The translations under genes and the position numbers were made by a program. Of a stretch of DNA of 64,000 nt, positions 46,801 through 59,017 are shown piece by piece. The stretch is from the NCBI RefSeq assembly GCF_029873635.1, contig NC_080418.1:10244062-10308061 (forward strand). Reading direction: 5' to 3'. The notes under the pieces were generated by a model. That model saw nothing but the letters and a program-made list of their open reading frames with translations. It had not been told where the DNA came from and made no database searches. Each line of letters begins with the position of its first letter. The first letter of the stretch is position 1. The DNA is from Malania oleifera (Eukaryota; Streptophyta; Magnoliopsida; Santalales; Ximeniaceae).

Positions 46801-49800
46801 TTTTTGAACAGAATAGTTGACTGATTTATATGCATCTTTCATCCAGGAGGGAATTTGCTTTTCTCTCTGCACTCAAGCTCGATAGTTGAATACTTCCCTT
46901 CTTACATTTCTTTGTTTTTGAATCCTTTTTTAAAATCTTTATTTTTGATTGTGAAAATTAATTGTCATTGTTTCTGATGAGTAATTTATGCTGATTGATG
47001 TGTACTTGTGAGTTGTGCTGGAATTACGAGACCAATATTGCTCTCTATATTTGTGCACTTGTGTATGTACATGCGCACTGGGACAGGTCAAACTAGTGTA
47101 TTCTTGTGCTAACCTTAACCTAGATCGGGCCTATAACCATGGTTAAAACTTTTCTAAAAGAAAGAGGGAAAAAAACTTAGCAAGCTTGTGTAGTCTTTAG
47201 ATTACATTTTGGGCTTTGGGGTAGCTTGACCACTGCAGGAGCAGAAGTGAGAATTTTTCTATTTTAGTGTTCAGCACTTTAGCAATTGCCTAGAATGACA
47301 CTATTCAGGCTAACTGTCATTATTAATGTATCAGAGTTACATTTAGGAGCTTTTATGTCTTTTTTAGTTCTCTTTATCATGGACATTATTAAACCTACTT
47401 TAAGAGCTAGGTTTGTCTTTTTAAGTTTAGTTTTTTTTTTATTTTTTTGATATAAAAATTCCTAGGGGATATGTTTTTCTCTTTTCCCTGGATTTAGACC
47501 CCAGAAGTCCAGCCCCTTGGGCTATTTTGATCTTAATCGCATTTTCTTATCCCCTCTTACAATGAAATTCTAGTTGGTGTTTCCCTGCATCACTGACCTA
47601 GGTTCCTGCTTTACCTTTTGCATGTATGGCAACCAAAGCATCCATGGCGTCCTTCTTATGATAGTTGGCCAAGTTGTCCATTAGTGATAGAATGGTAGAG
47701 CCCACAGTAATTTTTGCAGCTGATTGTTTCGAAGGGTTGTGCTTTTTGGATTTACAGAGCTGTTGGCTGCCCGTGTTGGTTTGATTTTTCTCTCTAATAA
47801 AAAAGAAAAACAGAAGATACTGCCCTTATCTGCTGTAGTGGAGACGCCAGCATAATCCATCCTGCATAAATCCTATGTTTATTTATGTATTATTTTGGGT
47901 GGATAATGTCCGGATGCTGTGCCTTTTTATCCTAGTAATTACCCACTGTATCCATCCTGCTCATGTGATTGCAGCCTCAAACCATGATAATTATCTTTTT
48001 TAAGTTTGAGTTTTAAAAAAAATCCCACAAACAACCTAGCATTCACCTCCATTATGACCATCATCATTAGAATTATGATTATGCCATGCTTGACACAACT
48101 GTTGCCTCTGTTTTGACCGACCATGTGATTGCAGTGTTCACTTTGGCAGTTTCGCCACAGACCAACACTCCAATGCGTATGGTTGGCAAGATTTAGGTAC
48201 TCTTTTTCCTGTTTTCCCAGGGCATTTATTGTTATAGTGCCAACTGGTCACCAGTCTTTGGACAAGCCTAAAGTGGTGAAAATTAGTTTCAATTCATAGT
48301 ATTAGTGTCATATAAGGATAGCCTTAACAGCATTTTGCTTATATATTTTTTTATACAAAAATTTTTATTAAAGTTGTATAATGTCATTATTGATGAACAG
48401 TGATGGTGGAGAATGGGCAACTTCTGTTTGATTTATTAAAGCATTTGGAGTTTTTATTATTTATTATTTTTTGGAATTTTTATTCTCATGGAATTTTAAA
48501 CATTTCATTATGTCATTAATAAGTACATTGTAGAATTTTTTATCAGTATATTATAGGATTTTATTTATTAGGAAGGTGGGTCCGACAATTTAGTACTTTT
48601 TAAAAACAAAAAATATTTTGCAGGCATGTAAGTTGAATTGGTCAGAATGAAATTTCTGTGTATCATTGAGTTAATCTTTGCTTTTATCTCCTTTATCTTT
48701 CTTCCTTTTTTCCCCCATTCCCCACATGGCTTCTCTTCCATTACTGAGGATTTGCTCCATAAACTGATGTAGCTGTATAAAGATACCGAGTACACAAAGA
48801 AGTCTCAGGCTTGCAATGAAGTGGGTTATCATTGACTGAACAATTTTTTTTCATCCATTTTATTTATGGTGTGGCTGGTTGCTCTGCTTGTTTGTGGCTT
48901 CTCATATAAGCATTAATTGTAGTTTATTTGTGTGGTTATTCTATCCATAACTTTTTGATCTTGTCTGCTTGGTCATTTTATATGTATTGCCCATAAAATG
49001 ATCTATTGCGAATGGCAAATGTCTTAAAAAATATTTGTACATTATCAAGTTGATGATATTAGCATGGAAGCATGTGGAAAGATGAGAAAATATGTGATAA
49101 GATTCATAAGAAAAAATTACATTTAGTGAAATAAGGATAAGATAGATGCGACACTATGTGGAATAGAATTGCTAACAAAGCTGGTGGTGGGATCAAGATC
49201 TTCGAAAAGTTGTAAAGAAAAAAAGGAAACTAGCATACAACATGAGGGTTGTAGAAATATAGAAAATCTTGAAAAGTGTAAAGAGGCGAGAAAAAAAATG
49301 TAACAAAGGCCATTAGTGAAGCTAAATATAGAGCTTATGATACTTTATATTCTAGACTAGATACAAAAGAAGGAGAAAGAGATATTTATGAACTTGCTAG
49401 AGATAGAGAAAGAAAATTTAAAGCTTTAGGTAATGTAAAATATATGTAAGGGCAAAATTGATACTATCGTAATCAAAGAATTAGACATAAAATAGAGATG
49501 ATAGAGATACTTTCATTGGTTGTTTGATGAAAATCAAACTAAAAGCTTGGGTTTGGAAGTGATAAACGAGGAAAAGACTAAAAATATGAGATTTATTCAC
49601 AAAATTAGAGTCCTTAAAGTTTAGATGGCTTTGAAAAAGATGAAAAGTGAGAAATCTATAGGACCAAATAACATGTGAACTAAAGTTTGGAAATGTTTAG
49701 GGAATAAAGGAAGTGTAGGGTTAACTAATTTATTCAACACTATTATAAAAACAAAGAAAAAATGCAAAGGAATGGAGCGAAAACACGTTAATACCTTTAT

Positions 49801-52800
49801 ACAAAAATAGAGGCAATATTCAAAATTGTGATCACTATCGCGGAATTAAGATTATGAGTCATACAATGAAACTATAGGAAAGGGTTATTGAACCAAAAGT
49901 AAGACTAGAAATGAGAGTTTCAGAGAATCAAAGTAGTTTTATAACTAGGAGATTAAAAAAATAAGCCATTATTTTTTTAAGAAGATTATAGGAAAAGTTT
50001 AGGAAAAAGAAGAGGGACTTCCATATGGTCTTTATTGACCTAGAGAAAGCCTCTGATAGAGTACTATGGAAGTTCTTCGGTGGATTTTAGAAAAGAAGGG
50101 AGTATGCAGTAGATATACTAACGTCATTATGGGTATGTATGATATAGTAACGACTAGTGTTAGGACTATTGGAGGAGAATCTAGATAATTTTCAGAATAG
50201 GTGTACATTAAGGTTTGGCTTCAAGTTCTTAATGTTTTTCTTTAGTAATTGATGAGCTCATTGGGAATATCCAAAATGAGATCCCTTGATGTATGTTGTT
50301 TGCAGATGATATTGTCTTGATTTATGAAAGTTGTAATGCTGTGGATCCTAAGTTAAAGTTTTGGAGAATTATTTTAGAGTCTAAAGCTTCTAGGATAAGT
50401 TGGAGACTGTATGAAATGTAATTTTAGTAATGTAAGGGAGAGTAGTGGAGAGAATTTTAAACTTGATAATCAAGAAATTAATGGCATTAGTAGCTTTCAA
50501 TATCTTGGATCTATTATGCAAGGAGAAGGGGAAATTGAAAAGGATGTAATATATAGAGTTAAAGCAGGTTGGGTAACGTGGAGGAGTGCGTCGGGTATGT
50601 TGTGTGATCATAGATTACCATTAAAATTAAAAGGAAAGTTTCATAAGACAGCTATAAGGCTGGCCATACTTTATAGATTGGAATGTTGGGCAACTAAGAA
50701 ACAATATTTACAAAAAGTAAAAGTTGCCGAAATGCGAACATTTAGGTGGATGAGTGATTACATTAAAAGATAACTTAATGGAACATATATGCAATAAACT
50801 AGGCATACCACCGGTTGAAGACAATATAAGGGAGGGGCAGCATGGTTTGAGCATTTGAAACGTAGACCTAGTAACCTGTGAGGAGTGAGTTAGTGATTGT
50901 TTCTGGTTTAAAAAAGGTAGGGGTAGACCTAAAATAACTTGGGATGAGATAGTGAGGAAGGATTTTATAGCTCTCAAGTTTGAGGATTCATGTAGCCAAC
51001 ATCACTTAGTGGGACTTAAGACTTGTTGTTGTTGTTGTTGTGGAAGTAGGGGATGAAAGGGTAAACGGAGGATTTAGAAACACATGTGAAGTTAATGTGT
51101 ACTTAAAAATCTATGTTTAGCTGCAGTTTGCTGGTTCATTTGAATGGCAATAGGACTTATATCAATTTTTTCTTCAACTACTGAGATTGGCCAATAACCT
51201 TAATCCTTTGACAACATCCTGATGTGAAGACCAATTTGTTATTGTTAATTCCATGGCCAAATTGATCTTTTTCTTTGTTTGGTTTTGTTTTTTGTTTTTT
51301 TTTCCCAAATTATGTCGATGCCATCACCTTCTTTTTATTGTATTTGATTTTTTTCTGGGCTATGCTAGGTCATTGATGACAAATTATTGTTCCAAACTCA
51401 TATTGCAAAATATGTGAATATTTCTTGATGACACTATTCTCTAATTTGCTGAATTTTATTATGGAGGATTTATGTTTTAAATTAAACGCAACAGGACCCT
51501 TTTATGCTGGTGTCTCCTTTTCTTGTATATTGCATGCCTTTAAAATGCTGTGATGTAGTTATTTGAATAATCACACGGTTATGTTTCAGGTAAATCGGGG
51601 AAGCAATTCTCTAGGTAAACATGACATGGTCACAAAAACAAACAGAGAGATGTTTACACAAGCAATGGGATTATCTTCAAGCATTCCTCAGCTGGATGGG
51701 CCAATTCCTGATGCTTATGATGATGTCCTCTCGACACCCAATGTAAATTACAAGCCTTGCATATTTGTCCTTCCTATGCAATACATGCTTTAGTGTAAAT
51801 CCTAGCATATACACCAAAATCTGGTACCTTTGTAATTTATGCTGCAGGTGTTTATGCTTTTGATGGGCATTTTATGCTCCTAGTGTAGTAACTGAGAACT
51901 AGATTTCAATGTTTTTCTGGCTATTAACAGCTGGTTTGATCCTAAAGATCTGTTTGATGATTTTTGTATCTGCAATCATCTACGCTTAAGGTGCATGTCA
52001 AGTAGTAGGTTGATTTAGTGTTGGAACATACGATAAGTAGATGTTGGACCTACACCCAAGCAGTATGAAATTTTTGCGCTCTGATTCCTTGCGCAGAGCC
52101 TCAACAGAACTAGAAGTTCTCTAACCTAACTTTGATTTTAACAAGGATCTGGCAGATCCTTGAAGTTACTGGAGAAAAGTTTTGGAATAGTTATAAATAT
52201 TTTCCTTCAGATTATGATGAAGGTTTTGAAAACAATATGGAATTCCAACTTCAAAATTTAGCTTGAAGTGTATTTGGTATATGCTACCATAACTGCTGCT
52301 CTCAAATGTTTAGAATGAATTGAGTGGCTATCATAGGGGAATTTGCTGTTCCACTGAAGTAATTGTGACAAGACAATCTCAGTTCTTTGCATGTGTGCAC
52401 TTGTGGCTGCATGTGCATGCATGTGTGCGTCCATAAATGCAAATTTCTTGCCATTCTCCTTCTTACCCTTCTTCCTCTTATGTTTGTTTTTTAATAAATT
52501 TTTGTTGGTGTTACCAATTCTGTGAAATTTATTTCTGCCTGTACTCACTCTTACCCTGTGTTTTGAAGCCTGGTCAATTTATTAAATCTATGCATTGGCA
52601 CTCCCTTTCAGTGGGAAAGTTGGCACATATTGATGGTTAAGTAGTGAAGGCCTCATTGATAGAACATATTGATGGCATATGTTAAAGCATACTTCTGGAA
52701 CTATGTTATTTGGTTCAAAACTTGGTCATATGTTGTATTATCAGACAGAGAGGGTAGAGCTGTTACCAGATTGACATTTATGTGTTTAAGAATGGGTTGT

Positions 52801-53148
52801 TTCCAGCTATAGGTACATAATTATTGGCATGTGCTATTTGGGTCAATTCCTGTTCTTCGATTATGAAGAGCAATCCTGATTCTATTGGAGTAATATAAGT
52901 AATTTCTAGTGGTTGCCCTTGTTTGTTTTCCCACAGGTGCTTCTTTTTGTTTTCTTTATCGTCAGAATCGTTGCCTGTTTTATTGTGCTATACATGTCTC
53001 TTTTTTCATCTTTTAGCTTACAAGGCTTTAAAAAAATGTCCCCCTCCCTCCCCAACCCCGCAAAAAGAAATCCTTTTGTTGGGTGAATCTTGGGTGATTG
53101 CTGATATTATTCAAATTCCAGTTACATAGTGATGTTGGACAGATGTTA

Positions 53149-53197
<49 letters not shown>

Positions 53198-54476
53198 GAA
53201 TTGTGAGAATTAGAATAAGAAGAAGAAGAGGAGAAGAAGTAGATAAGAAGAGGAAGAAGAAGAAGAGAAGCAGCAGCAGCAGCAGGAATACAGAACAGAA
53301 CAGGGGTGAGAGACAGAATTAGAAGATGGATAATAGAAGGAAGAAGGAGAAGAAGAAGAATAGCAGAACCTGCGAGAGAGAGAGACAGAGAGTGGGAAAC
53401 TGCAATCTGATGCAAAACAATAACTGTACAATAACTTACATGTCCAGCACTTATACCACTAGTACGACTAACACATATTTACAAATAGGACCCAACTAAA
53501 CACATAATTACAAATACTAAAATCCCTAAAAATACAAAGAAGTCTTTCCTAAACCTACGCCTAAAATAGGTGTGCTGAATGGGTGGCCTAGGGGGTACAG
53601 GTGGTCCTCCATCACATAGTATATTGATTGTTGAGCATTTGTGCTCAGCAAGCTTTCAGGATATCTATCCCAGTGTTGCTTTTTTGCTCCCCCTTTTAGA
53701 TAAACAATAAGTAGCACAGTTGCTTTTTCTAACCTTAACTTGCTCTTTTTTTTTTTGGTGCATTGAAGATTTATAATTACCAAGGAGTTGTCAATGAAGA
53801 CTATAACATTGTCAACACACCGGCTCCCAATGGTAATTTGAATAGATTTGTTAGTGCATGATCCATTTTGGAATGGATAAATTGGTGCGCTGTCAAATTT
53901 CTCTCTCTGATGTTGGGGCTGTTGAACAATTTTAGACATTCCGGTGGCCACTCCTGCTGCTGGTATTCAAAATGATGTTGGAGATGATGATGATGATGAG
54001 CCTCCCTTGAATGAGAATGATGATGATGACTTGGATGATATAGACCAGGGGGAGGAGCTAAATACACAACATTTAGTTTTGGCTCAGTTTGACAAGGTAA
54101 ATTTACTCTTTACTTTTTGTTTATCTTGCAGCACTGACTGAATTACAATTTTTATCTTATTTTTATTCTTATTTCTCTAATTGGCTATACCCTCCCATCC
54201 AAGCTATGGCATCTCTAACAAAATGCGTTTGAATAGGTGACACGTACCAAGAGCAAGTGGAAATGCACACTGAAGGATGGCATTATGCATATAAACAATA
54301 AAGACATTCTGTTCAATAAGGTATTTAGGAAATTAATTTATATAATCTTTTGTTACACTTTGATCTCCAATTAGATAATCATTATGCTCCCATAATTCTC
54401 ACATTATTCTGATCTTTGGAGTACTGATCATAAGACTGCCTTTCTTCTGCAGGCAACCGGGGAGTTTGACTTCTGA
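43805..54476 (+). CDS. TFIIA-L: Transcription initiation factor IIA large subunit (alpha/beta)
   Basis: TFIIA binds TBP on the TATA box and stabilises the preinitiation complex of RNA polymerase II in the nucleus. Exons by splice sites and homology: 43805-43927, 44201-44365, 44455-44604, 44775-44832, 44904-44962, 45182-45307, 51590-51742, 53769-53832, 53936-54096, 54237-54320, 54453-54476 (388 codons plus TGA; phases agree throughout). Residues 1-60 form the N-terminal helical domain (VYIHVIEDVISKVRDEF, GGPGE, KMMQ). The linker has YEGTEEYETPTAE, GKRKRED and IPQQDGAGD, then an Asp/Glu run (about 310-335). Residues 337-388 form the beta-barrel half (NTQHLVLAQFDKV, RTKSKWKCTLKDGIMHINN, FDF end). 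Length fits the family (about 375 in Arabidopsis). Intron 6 is 6.3 kb and holds LINE remnants. The reading frame is intact. The exon 6 donor (GAG/gttcct) is the weakest site. Confidence 0.95.
45870..46080 (+). mobile_element. RTE-type LINE remnant, 3' end
   Basis: In TFIIA intron 6. A broken frame reads MREKRLKSVGHVTC near 45873, like the C-terminus of plant RTE reverse transcriptases. Nearby text (SGMRDSQEEHG, PNPK) fits the usual end, and the fragment stops near a TAGTTGTTGTC tail. Confidence 0.6.
49140..51045 (+). mobile_element. RTE-type non-LTR retrotransposon (LINE), 5'-truncated, decayed
   Basis: In TFIIA intron 6, same strand as the gene. Broken frames give DHYRGIK (about 49830), a SENQ segment (about 49920), HMVFIDLEKASD (about 50020), the catalytic LFADDIVL (about 50299) and, in an open stretch at 50411-50773, KCNFSN, FQYLGSIMQGEGEIEKDV and AEMRTFRWM. 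It ends in a (TTG)n tail (51024-51041), typical of RTE elements, which end in short tandem repeats rather than poly-A. The endonuclease half is missing; stops are frequent. Confidence 0.85.
53151..53400. repeat. (AT)n tract plus purine-rich low-complexity block in TFIIA intron 7
   Basis: 22 AT repeats (53151-53194) run into about 190 bases of GAAGAAG/AGAGG purines with a (CAG)5-like stretch (about 53268-53283). Both overlapping minus-strand open frames here are low-complexity artefacts. The flank at 53395-53620 resembles an LTR or cDNA by texture only. Confidence 0.8.
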
Positions 54477-55240
54477 TTGTGCAACGAAAAATTTCATTTG
54501 TTGACAATTGGCTATGTTTTTGGAAGAGCAAATCCATGTGTGTTTGGTTGGGTGTTATCTTAATTTTTCGTAATTTATTGTTAATCGAATGAAAACTTGA
54601 GGGAACTGGAGGAGATAGTTGATCCTCTTGATAAAAGGGTTTGGATGGTTGGCCAGTTGTACATAACAGAAGAGCTTTTTCGGCCTTTAGAGTGGATGGC
54701 TGTTCCGAGTGTCACTGAGCTTCACTTTTTCAGCGATGGAATATATGATTCCGTTTACCTGTATACTTGGACTTTTTGGTTAATTTACAAACAAATTGCG
54801 TTGTTTGTTCCTATATATTTTTGGTTGTGGAGCTTTTCCGTTTTAATGAACATGAGTTGGACTCAGCAATATTACCAGATGTTTTTAGTTGAGAGGCAAT
54901 GGTGCATTGCTTTCTTGGTTTTAGTTTTTCCTTTTTGGGAACCTAGCTTCATGCTGAAAGTAGCCTTTGTTTTTTTTGCTTTTATTTATCTTTTCCTGCT
55001 GACTCGACTGAGGTGAGAATGGAATTGTGATGGTGAGACCACTTTCTAGGCATATCTTATAGTTCTTGTTTGGTACTTGGCCATTGCCAGTCCATTTTCC
55101 CAGTGAGAAAAGAGGAGGGGGGGGGGGGGGGGAGGAGTTTGTTCAGTTGCTTCAGTTTATGGCTTAAAATCGCCCTTCTGATTGTTGTGTTGTTTTACTG
55201 AAGTTTGTTTTTATAAATTCCATGTTGAATGAAATATTAG
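54477..55240 (+). other. TFIIA 3' untranslated region and downstream
   Basis: A 139-codon open frame (54597-55016) lies here. It has hydrophobic low-information text and no family match and is taken as 3' UTR by chance. A run of 16 G stands at 55117-55132. The transcript end is not certain. Confidence 0.45.
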
Positions 55241-55290
55241 GATTAGCTTGGTAGCACAGAAGCGGCACATTTTTCTGTAAACTAGGCTAA

Positions 55291-55388
55291 GGTCCTAAGG
55301 ATGAGGTTGGGCATTGGGCAGATCCCAAGGAGGGAGAGAGGTCCTAAGGATGAGGTTGGGCATTAGGCAGATCCCAGGGAGGGAGGGA
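55291..55388. repeat. Two tandem 49-bp units
   Basis: GGTCCTAAGGATGAGGTTGG starts each unit (55291 and 55340), followed by GCATT(G/A)GGCAGATCCCA(A/G)G and a GGGAG tail. Confidence 0.85.
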
Positions 55389-55548
55389 GAGGGAGGTAAT
55401 GCATATAATTTATTTCTTGACAATAAACCATATGAACAGTGACAAGGTACAGAAAGTGCAATCAGGGAGGGTTCCAATCATCATAAAACTAACCACAAAA
55501 TTATGCATCTTGCATGGTTCCTCCAAAGATGGGGAATAGGCAATAACA

Positions 55549-55923
55549 TTACTCGGTATTCACAAGCACACACTTGGATTGAAATAACTTAAACAGGGAA
55601 GATGGTGGTTCAGCCCATCCCAATATAGCCGGATGTTGCCAGCCACCACCCGACGAGGCAGCCGCTGCAACTGCCGCCCCTCTACTCGCATCCTCACCCT
55701 CTTCATCACTTCCACTTCCAAATAACTGCGTTTCTTCTCCTGATTCCAGCAATGGGTCCTGCGGCAACGCCAGCGGAGACAGCAGAGGAATTGCACAGGG
55801 CGACATCTCTGCAGGCGAGGCAGCAGCAAAATCCCGACCGGAAACGATCTGATGGAGGCAAAGACTGGGCGGGGCATGTTCTTGCAGCCTGGTGGGAGGT
55901 TTCAACCTTTTACTCTTCTCCAT
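55549..55923 (-). CDS. Small protein of unknown function, 124 residues
   Basis: One uninterrupted frame from ATG (55923) to stop (55549), read convergently with TFIIA. It starts MEKSKRLKPPTRLQE (basic). The middle has IPLLSPLALPQ, then an acidic LESGEETQLFGSGSDEEGED run and an alanine stretch. The end is GGGWQHPAILGWAEPPSSLF followed by a KLFQSKCVLVN segment. The overall pattern (basic start, proline/leucine block, acidic linker, aromatic end) looks like a real short plant protein rather than a chance frame. A TATA motif lies 50 bases upstream. No enzyme motif, signal peptide or membrane span is visible. I do not recognise the family. An overlapping 105-codon frame (55560-55877, minus) is the shadow. 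Confidence 0.55.
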   Translation of the reverse strand: MEKSKRLKPPTRLQEHAPPSLCLHQIVSGRDFAAASPAEMSPCAIPLLSPLALPQDPLLESGEETQLFGSGSDEEGEDASRGAAVAAAASSGGGWQHPAILGWAEPPSSLFKLFQSKCVLVNTE

Positions 55924-55971
55924 TGTTGGAAATACAAAAATAGAGAGAAGCGTTGAAGGGGGTGTACGTAT

Positions 55972-55980
55972 GTATATATA
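55972..55980 (-). promoter_or_regulatory. Putative TATA box of the small minus-strand gene
   Basis: TATATATAC on minus, about 50 bases before the ATG at 55923. The spacing suits a short leader. Confidence 0.5.
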
Positions 55981-57240
55981 GATGAAGCTGAGCGAGTGAG
56001 GTGAGAATTGGGAGGAAATGAAGAAGAGAGAAAAGAGGAGAGTGCGGTGATAATTTGCTACTGGGGCGTGGATCGCTTACTGGGGCGGGACAGGTTTAGA
56101 ATGGGGGTAACCGGTAATTACCCTACTAATAATTTAACATTAGCTTCTTCTTCTCTCCTGCAGTTTTAAGTGGGCATTAGGATGGGTTACCAAATGCCGG
56201 CAACCCATGGCATCTTTTTTGCCCTTTTTTCTGGCTCTTCCTCTTGTGGTTTCTTGCATTGCACATTTTTCTTAATTAAACAAAGTTTTTATGTCATTTA
56301 AACCCAATTTTAATTTTACACATCCTTATTAAATTCTTTTTTCTTAATTTTTAATCATATATAGTAATTTTTTATTGAAATAGTATTTGATATAAAGAGA
56401 AAATATAATAAAAAATAAATTTCCTTTTTATTTTTTCCCCCTTTGTCTCTTTTCAAACGAAATTTTTGATTCAAACTATCCTTAATGCATTGTATATTAG
56501 GAAATGTAATTTTCTTATATTTGGTTTAGCCAAAAGCTTTTTGATTTACGATCAATTATATATGAATTTGTAAAATTATTTGCTATGCCATTATTGGGGT
56601 CATGTTGTCGAGTTGATGAAAAAAAGAAAATTTTATTTTATCATCTCTAAATTGTTGTTTTAATTTCATTGAAAGTGGGGCACAACCTATTTAATAAACT
56701 TTAAAATGTGTTTAATAAAACACATCAGTCATGATTCAACATAGTTAATGATGGATAATATCACATATGAATGATTATTGAAATGAGAATATTTAAAGAT
56801 CACCTTTCTAACTCTCTTATGTTATCATTATTTGTGATCATACATTATTTTCTTCAACTGCCCACTCTAATTCTCTAGTGCGATTACACTTGAACTTGAA
56901 TTTGTATCGTAATGTTCAATAATTGAAATTTTGTTAGAAAATCAAGTATAAGGTTGTGTTTAGTTGTATAGATTTCAAATTTCAATAATCTTTTATTTTA
57001 TGTCTTTCACTATCTTAGATCTAATATATATATTCTTGTAGCGAAAGAGATGTAATACTTAAATTATATACTAGTACGAAAAAATGTTGTCACAAACTGT
57101 TCTCTCATAAAATTTGAATCTCATAATCACAGCTAATTTTTGGGTTGATGCCTAACATATTATCAAATTTTAACATTAAAACACATATCTCCTTTGTGTT
57201 TTTGTCCCACAAGCATTTTACATAAATTTCTCCCGTAACC
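55981..57240. other. Intergenic stretch between two host genes
   Basis: AT-rich, without a supported gene or repeat. Promoters of the small minus-strand gene (left) and the transporter gene (right) would lie here. Confidence 0.55.
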
Positions 57241-57406
57241 AGGCATGACGTGGAGCTATACGAACCGCCAACAGCTACAAATCACAGATGCGAAGTCAAA
57301 AGTCAAACAAGAGATCAGATGAACCGCAAAACGATCACAGGCGAACGTGATTCTTCAAATAGAACGAGAGCCGCCGGACCGTTCGGCCCGTCTCCGATCA
57401 AACGCG

Positions 57407-58492
57407 ATGGCTTGCAGTGCCTGGGCTCAACCTCTCGTCAATCTCAAGCTCTCACACTCACACCCACCACACGATTCTCAGTCCAATAAGCCCCAATCTC
57501 TAGTCTCCTTCTCCTCCTCCTGCATTAAACCACGCCCATGTTCAAGTTCAAGTTCAAGTTCAAGAGGTCATGCTCACGTCAATGTCAAGGCCAACACTCC
57601 CTCCTTTCCCAAATTGCGCTTACACCCGCCTGGCGGCAGTCTCAGATTCAGATTGAAGGTGGGTATTTGCGGGAACCGAAGATCCCATTTGATACGTGCT
57701 CTGTTTTTCAGAGGTTTTTGATTCTATTGATGATGTTGTTGAGCTGTTTCAAATATTGGGTAGGCTAGAGCCCTCGGAGAGCGTTCTTCGGGCGAGGAAG
57801 AAGCTGGGTCGCTCGTTGCTGATGAGACATCTCAAGAGATATTTTCTTGGTCTTCTGTAATTTTGCCGTACGTTCTTAGTATTCACTTTCTCCCGTTATG
57901 CCTTTTTTATTTTTAGGAGTTTTCCGGTTTTGTTTCATCGTTGAACGCTTGAATTTGCCGTACTGGGTAAAGGGTTTAATTGTCTTTGCTTGGTTGATGG
58001 GTTTTTGTTTTTTTTTGTTTTTTTCTGGTCACTTTGGCGGGAGCAATGGACTGTGGAATAAGGAGAGTTTCTGAGTTACTGTTCCTTGAAATCTTGAACA
58101 GAGTCTGATGTTGTTTTGATCTTTGGTTAGCATTGTTGGGAGCACTTGCTTTTAAGTTTTGAGAAATCTTGAAAAAATGCTTTAATTTTTTCTCTGAGAG
58201 GAAAAAATGGTACTTCAGCATACTAGCCAACCATCCTAAATTAATGGCACGCAATAGTATTCTTCTTAGTCCAGGAATTGGAAAGTGAAATCGGGAGCAA
58301 CAATTCTATGAGTTATTTGTTAATGATGTTTGTTTGATTGTTCTCATGATCAGGTGCCCTTGTAGAAGGTTAAGAAGATATTGACATGGATAATTTGTTT
58401 TAGAAAATTCCAGGTTTCTATTTCCAGCCTTGGGAGGATTGTTGTTTGGGTATGATATTGGTGCAACCTCTGGTGCTACCATCTCATTGCAG
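57407..58492 (+). CDS. Plastid-type sugar transporter (MFS), first three exons
   Basis: Exons 57407-57658, 57764-57867 and 58414-58492 join in frame (145 residues seen). Exon 1 is rich in serine and basic residues (PRPCSSSSSSSRGH), as in chloroplast transit peptides. Exons 2-3 give EIFSWSSVILP then FLFPALGGLLFGYDIGATSG, the first membrane helix of sugar porters. The match is to the plant family annotated as D-xylose-proton symporter-like 3, chloroplastic (Arabidopsis At5g59250 type), which would move a sugar across the plastid envelope; substrate unproven. Donors (GTGGGT, GTACGT, GTGCTT) and acceptors (TAG/CAG) are plausible; the exon 2 acceptor is the least sure. Remaining exons must lie right of 64000, beyond a copia element in intron 3. 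An in-frame upstream ATG exists at 57347; 57407 was preferred because the protein start fits transit peptides. Confidence 0.8.
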
Positions 58493-58844
58493 GTGCTTTT
58501 TCGTAGTTATGGGAGAGCTCTTTGTCATTTATTTGATTGCGATATTTTTGCTACTTTTTTTCTTGATTTTAAATTCAATGAAGCTCATAGTGTAATTTTA
58601 TGAATATGCCTCTTGGGTTGCCATGTTATTTAAAGTTGGGTTTTGTTCTCAAGTTGATTGCATATGAAAATTTACTCTTGGAACTAAAGGTATTTTCAAA
58701 GTGAAAATGTATCTTTTGAAATTGAAAGTGGCTTTCAGTTTTGATTTTTGAAAGCTGCTACTAATGTCAAAGCGAGTTTGTAAATTTTAATTTTTCAAAT
58801 GAGAAGTATATTTTGATCTCAAGGAAGGCCTTTTGTTGATGAGT

Positions 58845-59010
58845 TGTTAAAATTTGAATAAAGATATTTTTCTATATTCATTATTCAACAATACAAGGGT
58901 GTATTTATATACATGAGTCGAGGAACAAGATCCTAAATTACTCATAAATATCTGCTCTATAATAATTACACAATAAATGAAAAATGGAAAGTGTAGATAT
59001 ATCTCTAATA
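58845..59010 (-). mobile_element. Copia 3' LTR, 166 bp
   Basis: On minus it starts TATTAGAGATATATC (first bases probably mutated from TG) after the polypurine-like TTGAAGGGGAG (59011-59022), and ends TTTTAACA. It carries a TATA motif (TATATAAATAC, about 58906-58916) and an AATAATGAATA polyadenylation-like stretch. Short LTRs are usual for some copia lineages. Confidence 0.7.
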
Positions 59011-59017
59011 CTCCCCT

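Noticed and set aside
53146-53431. Two overlapping minus-strand frames in TFIIA intron 7
   Set aside because: Both are translations of the (AT)n and purine tracts.
54597-55016. 139-codon open frame after the TFIIA stop
   Set aside because: It lies in the expected 3' UTR, its text is hydrophobic and tryptophan/phenylalanine-rich from T-rich DNA, and it has no recognisable motif.
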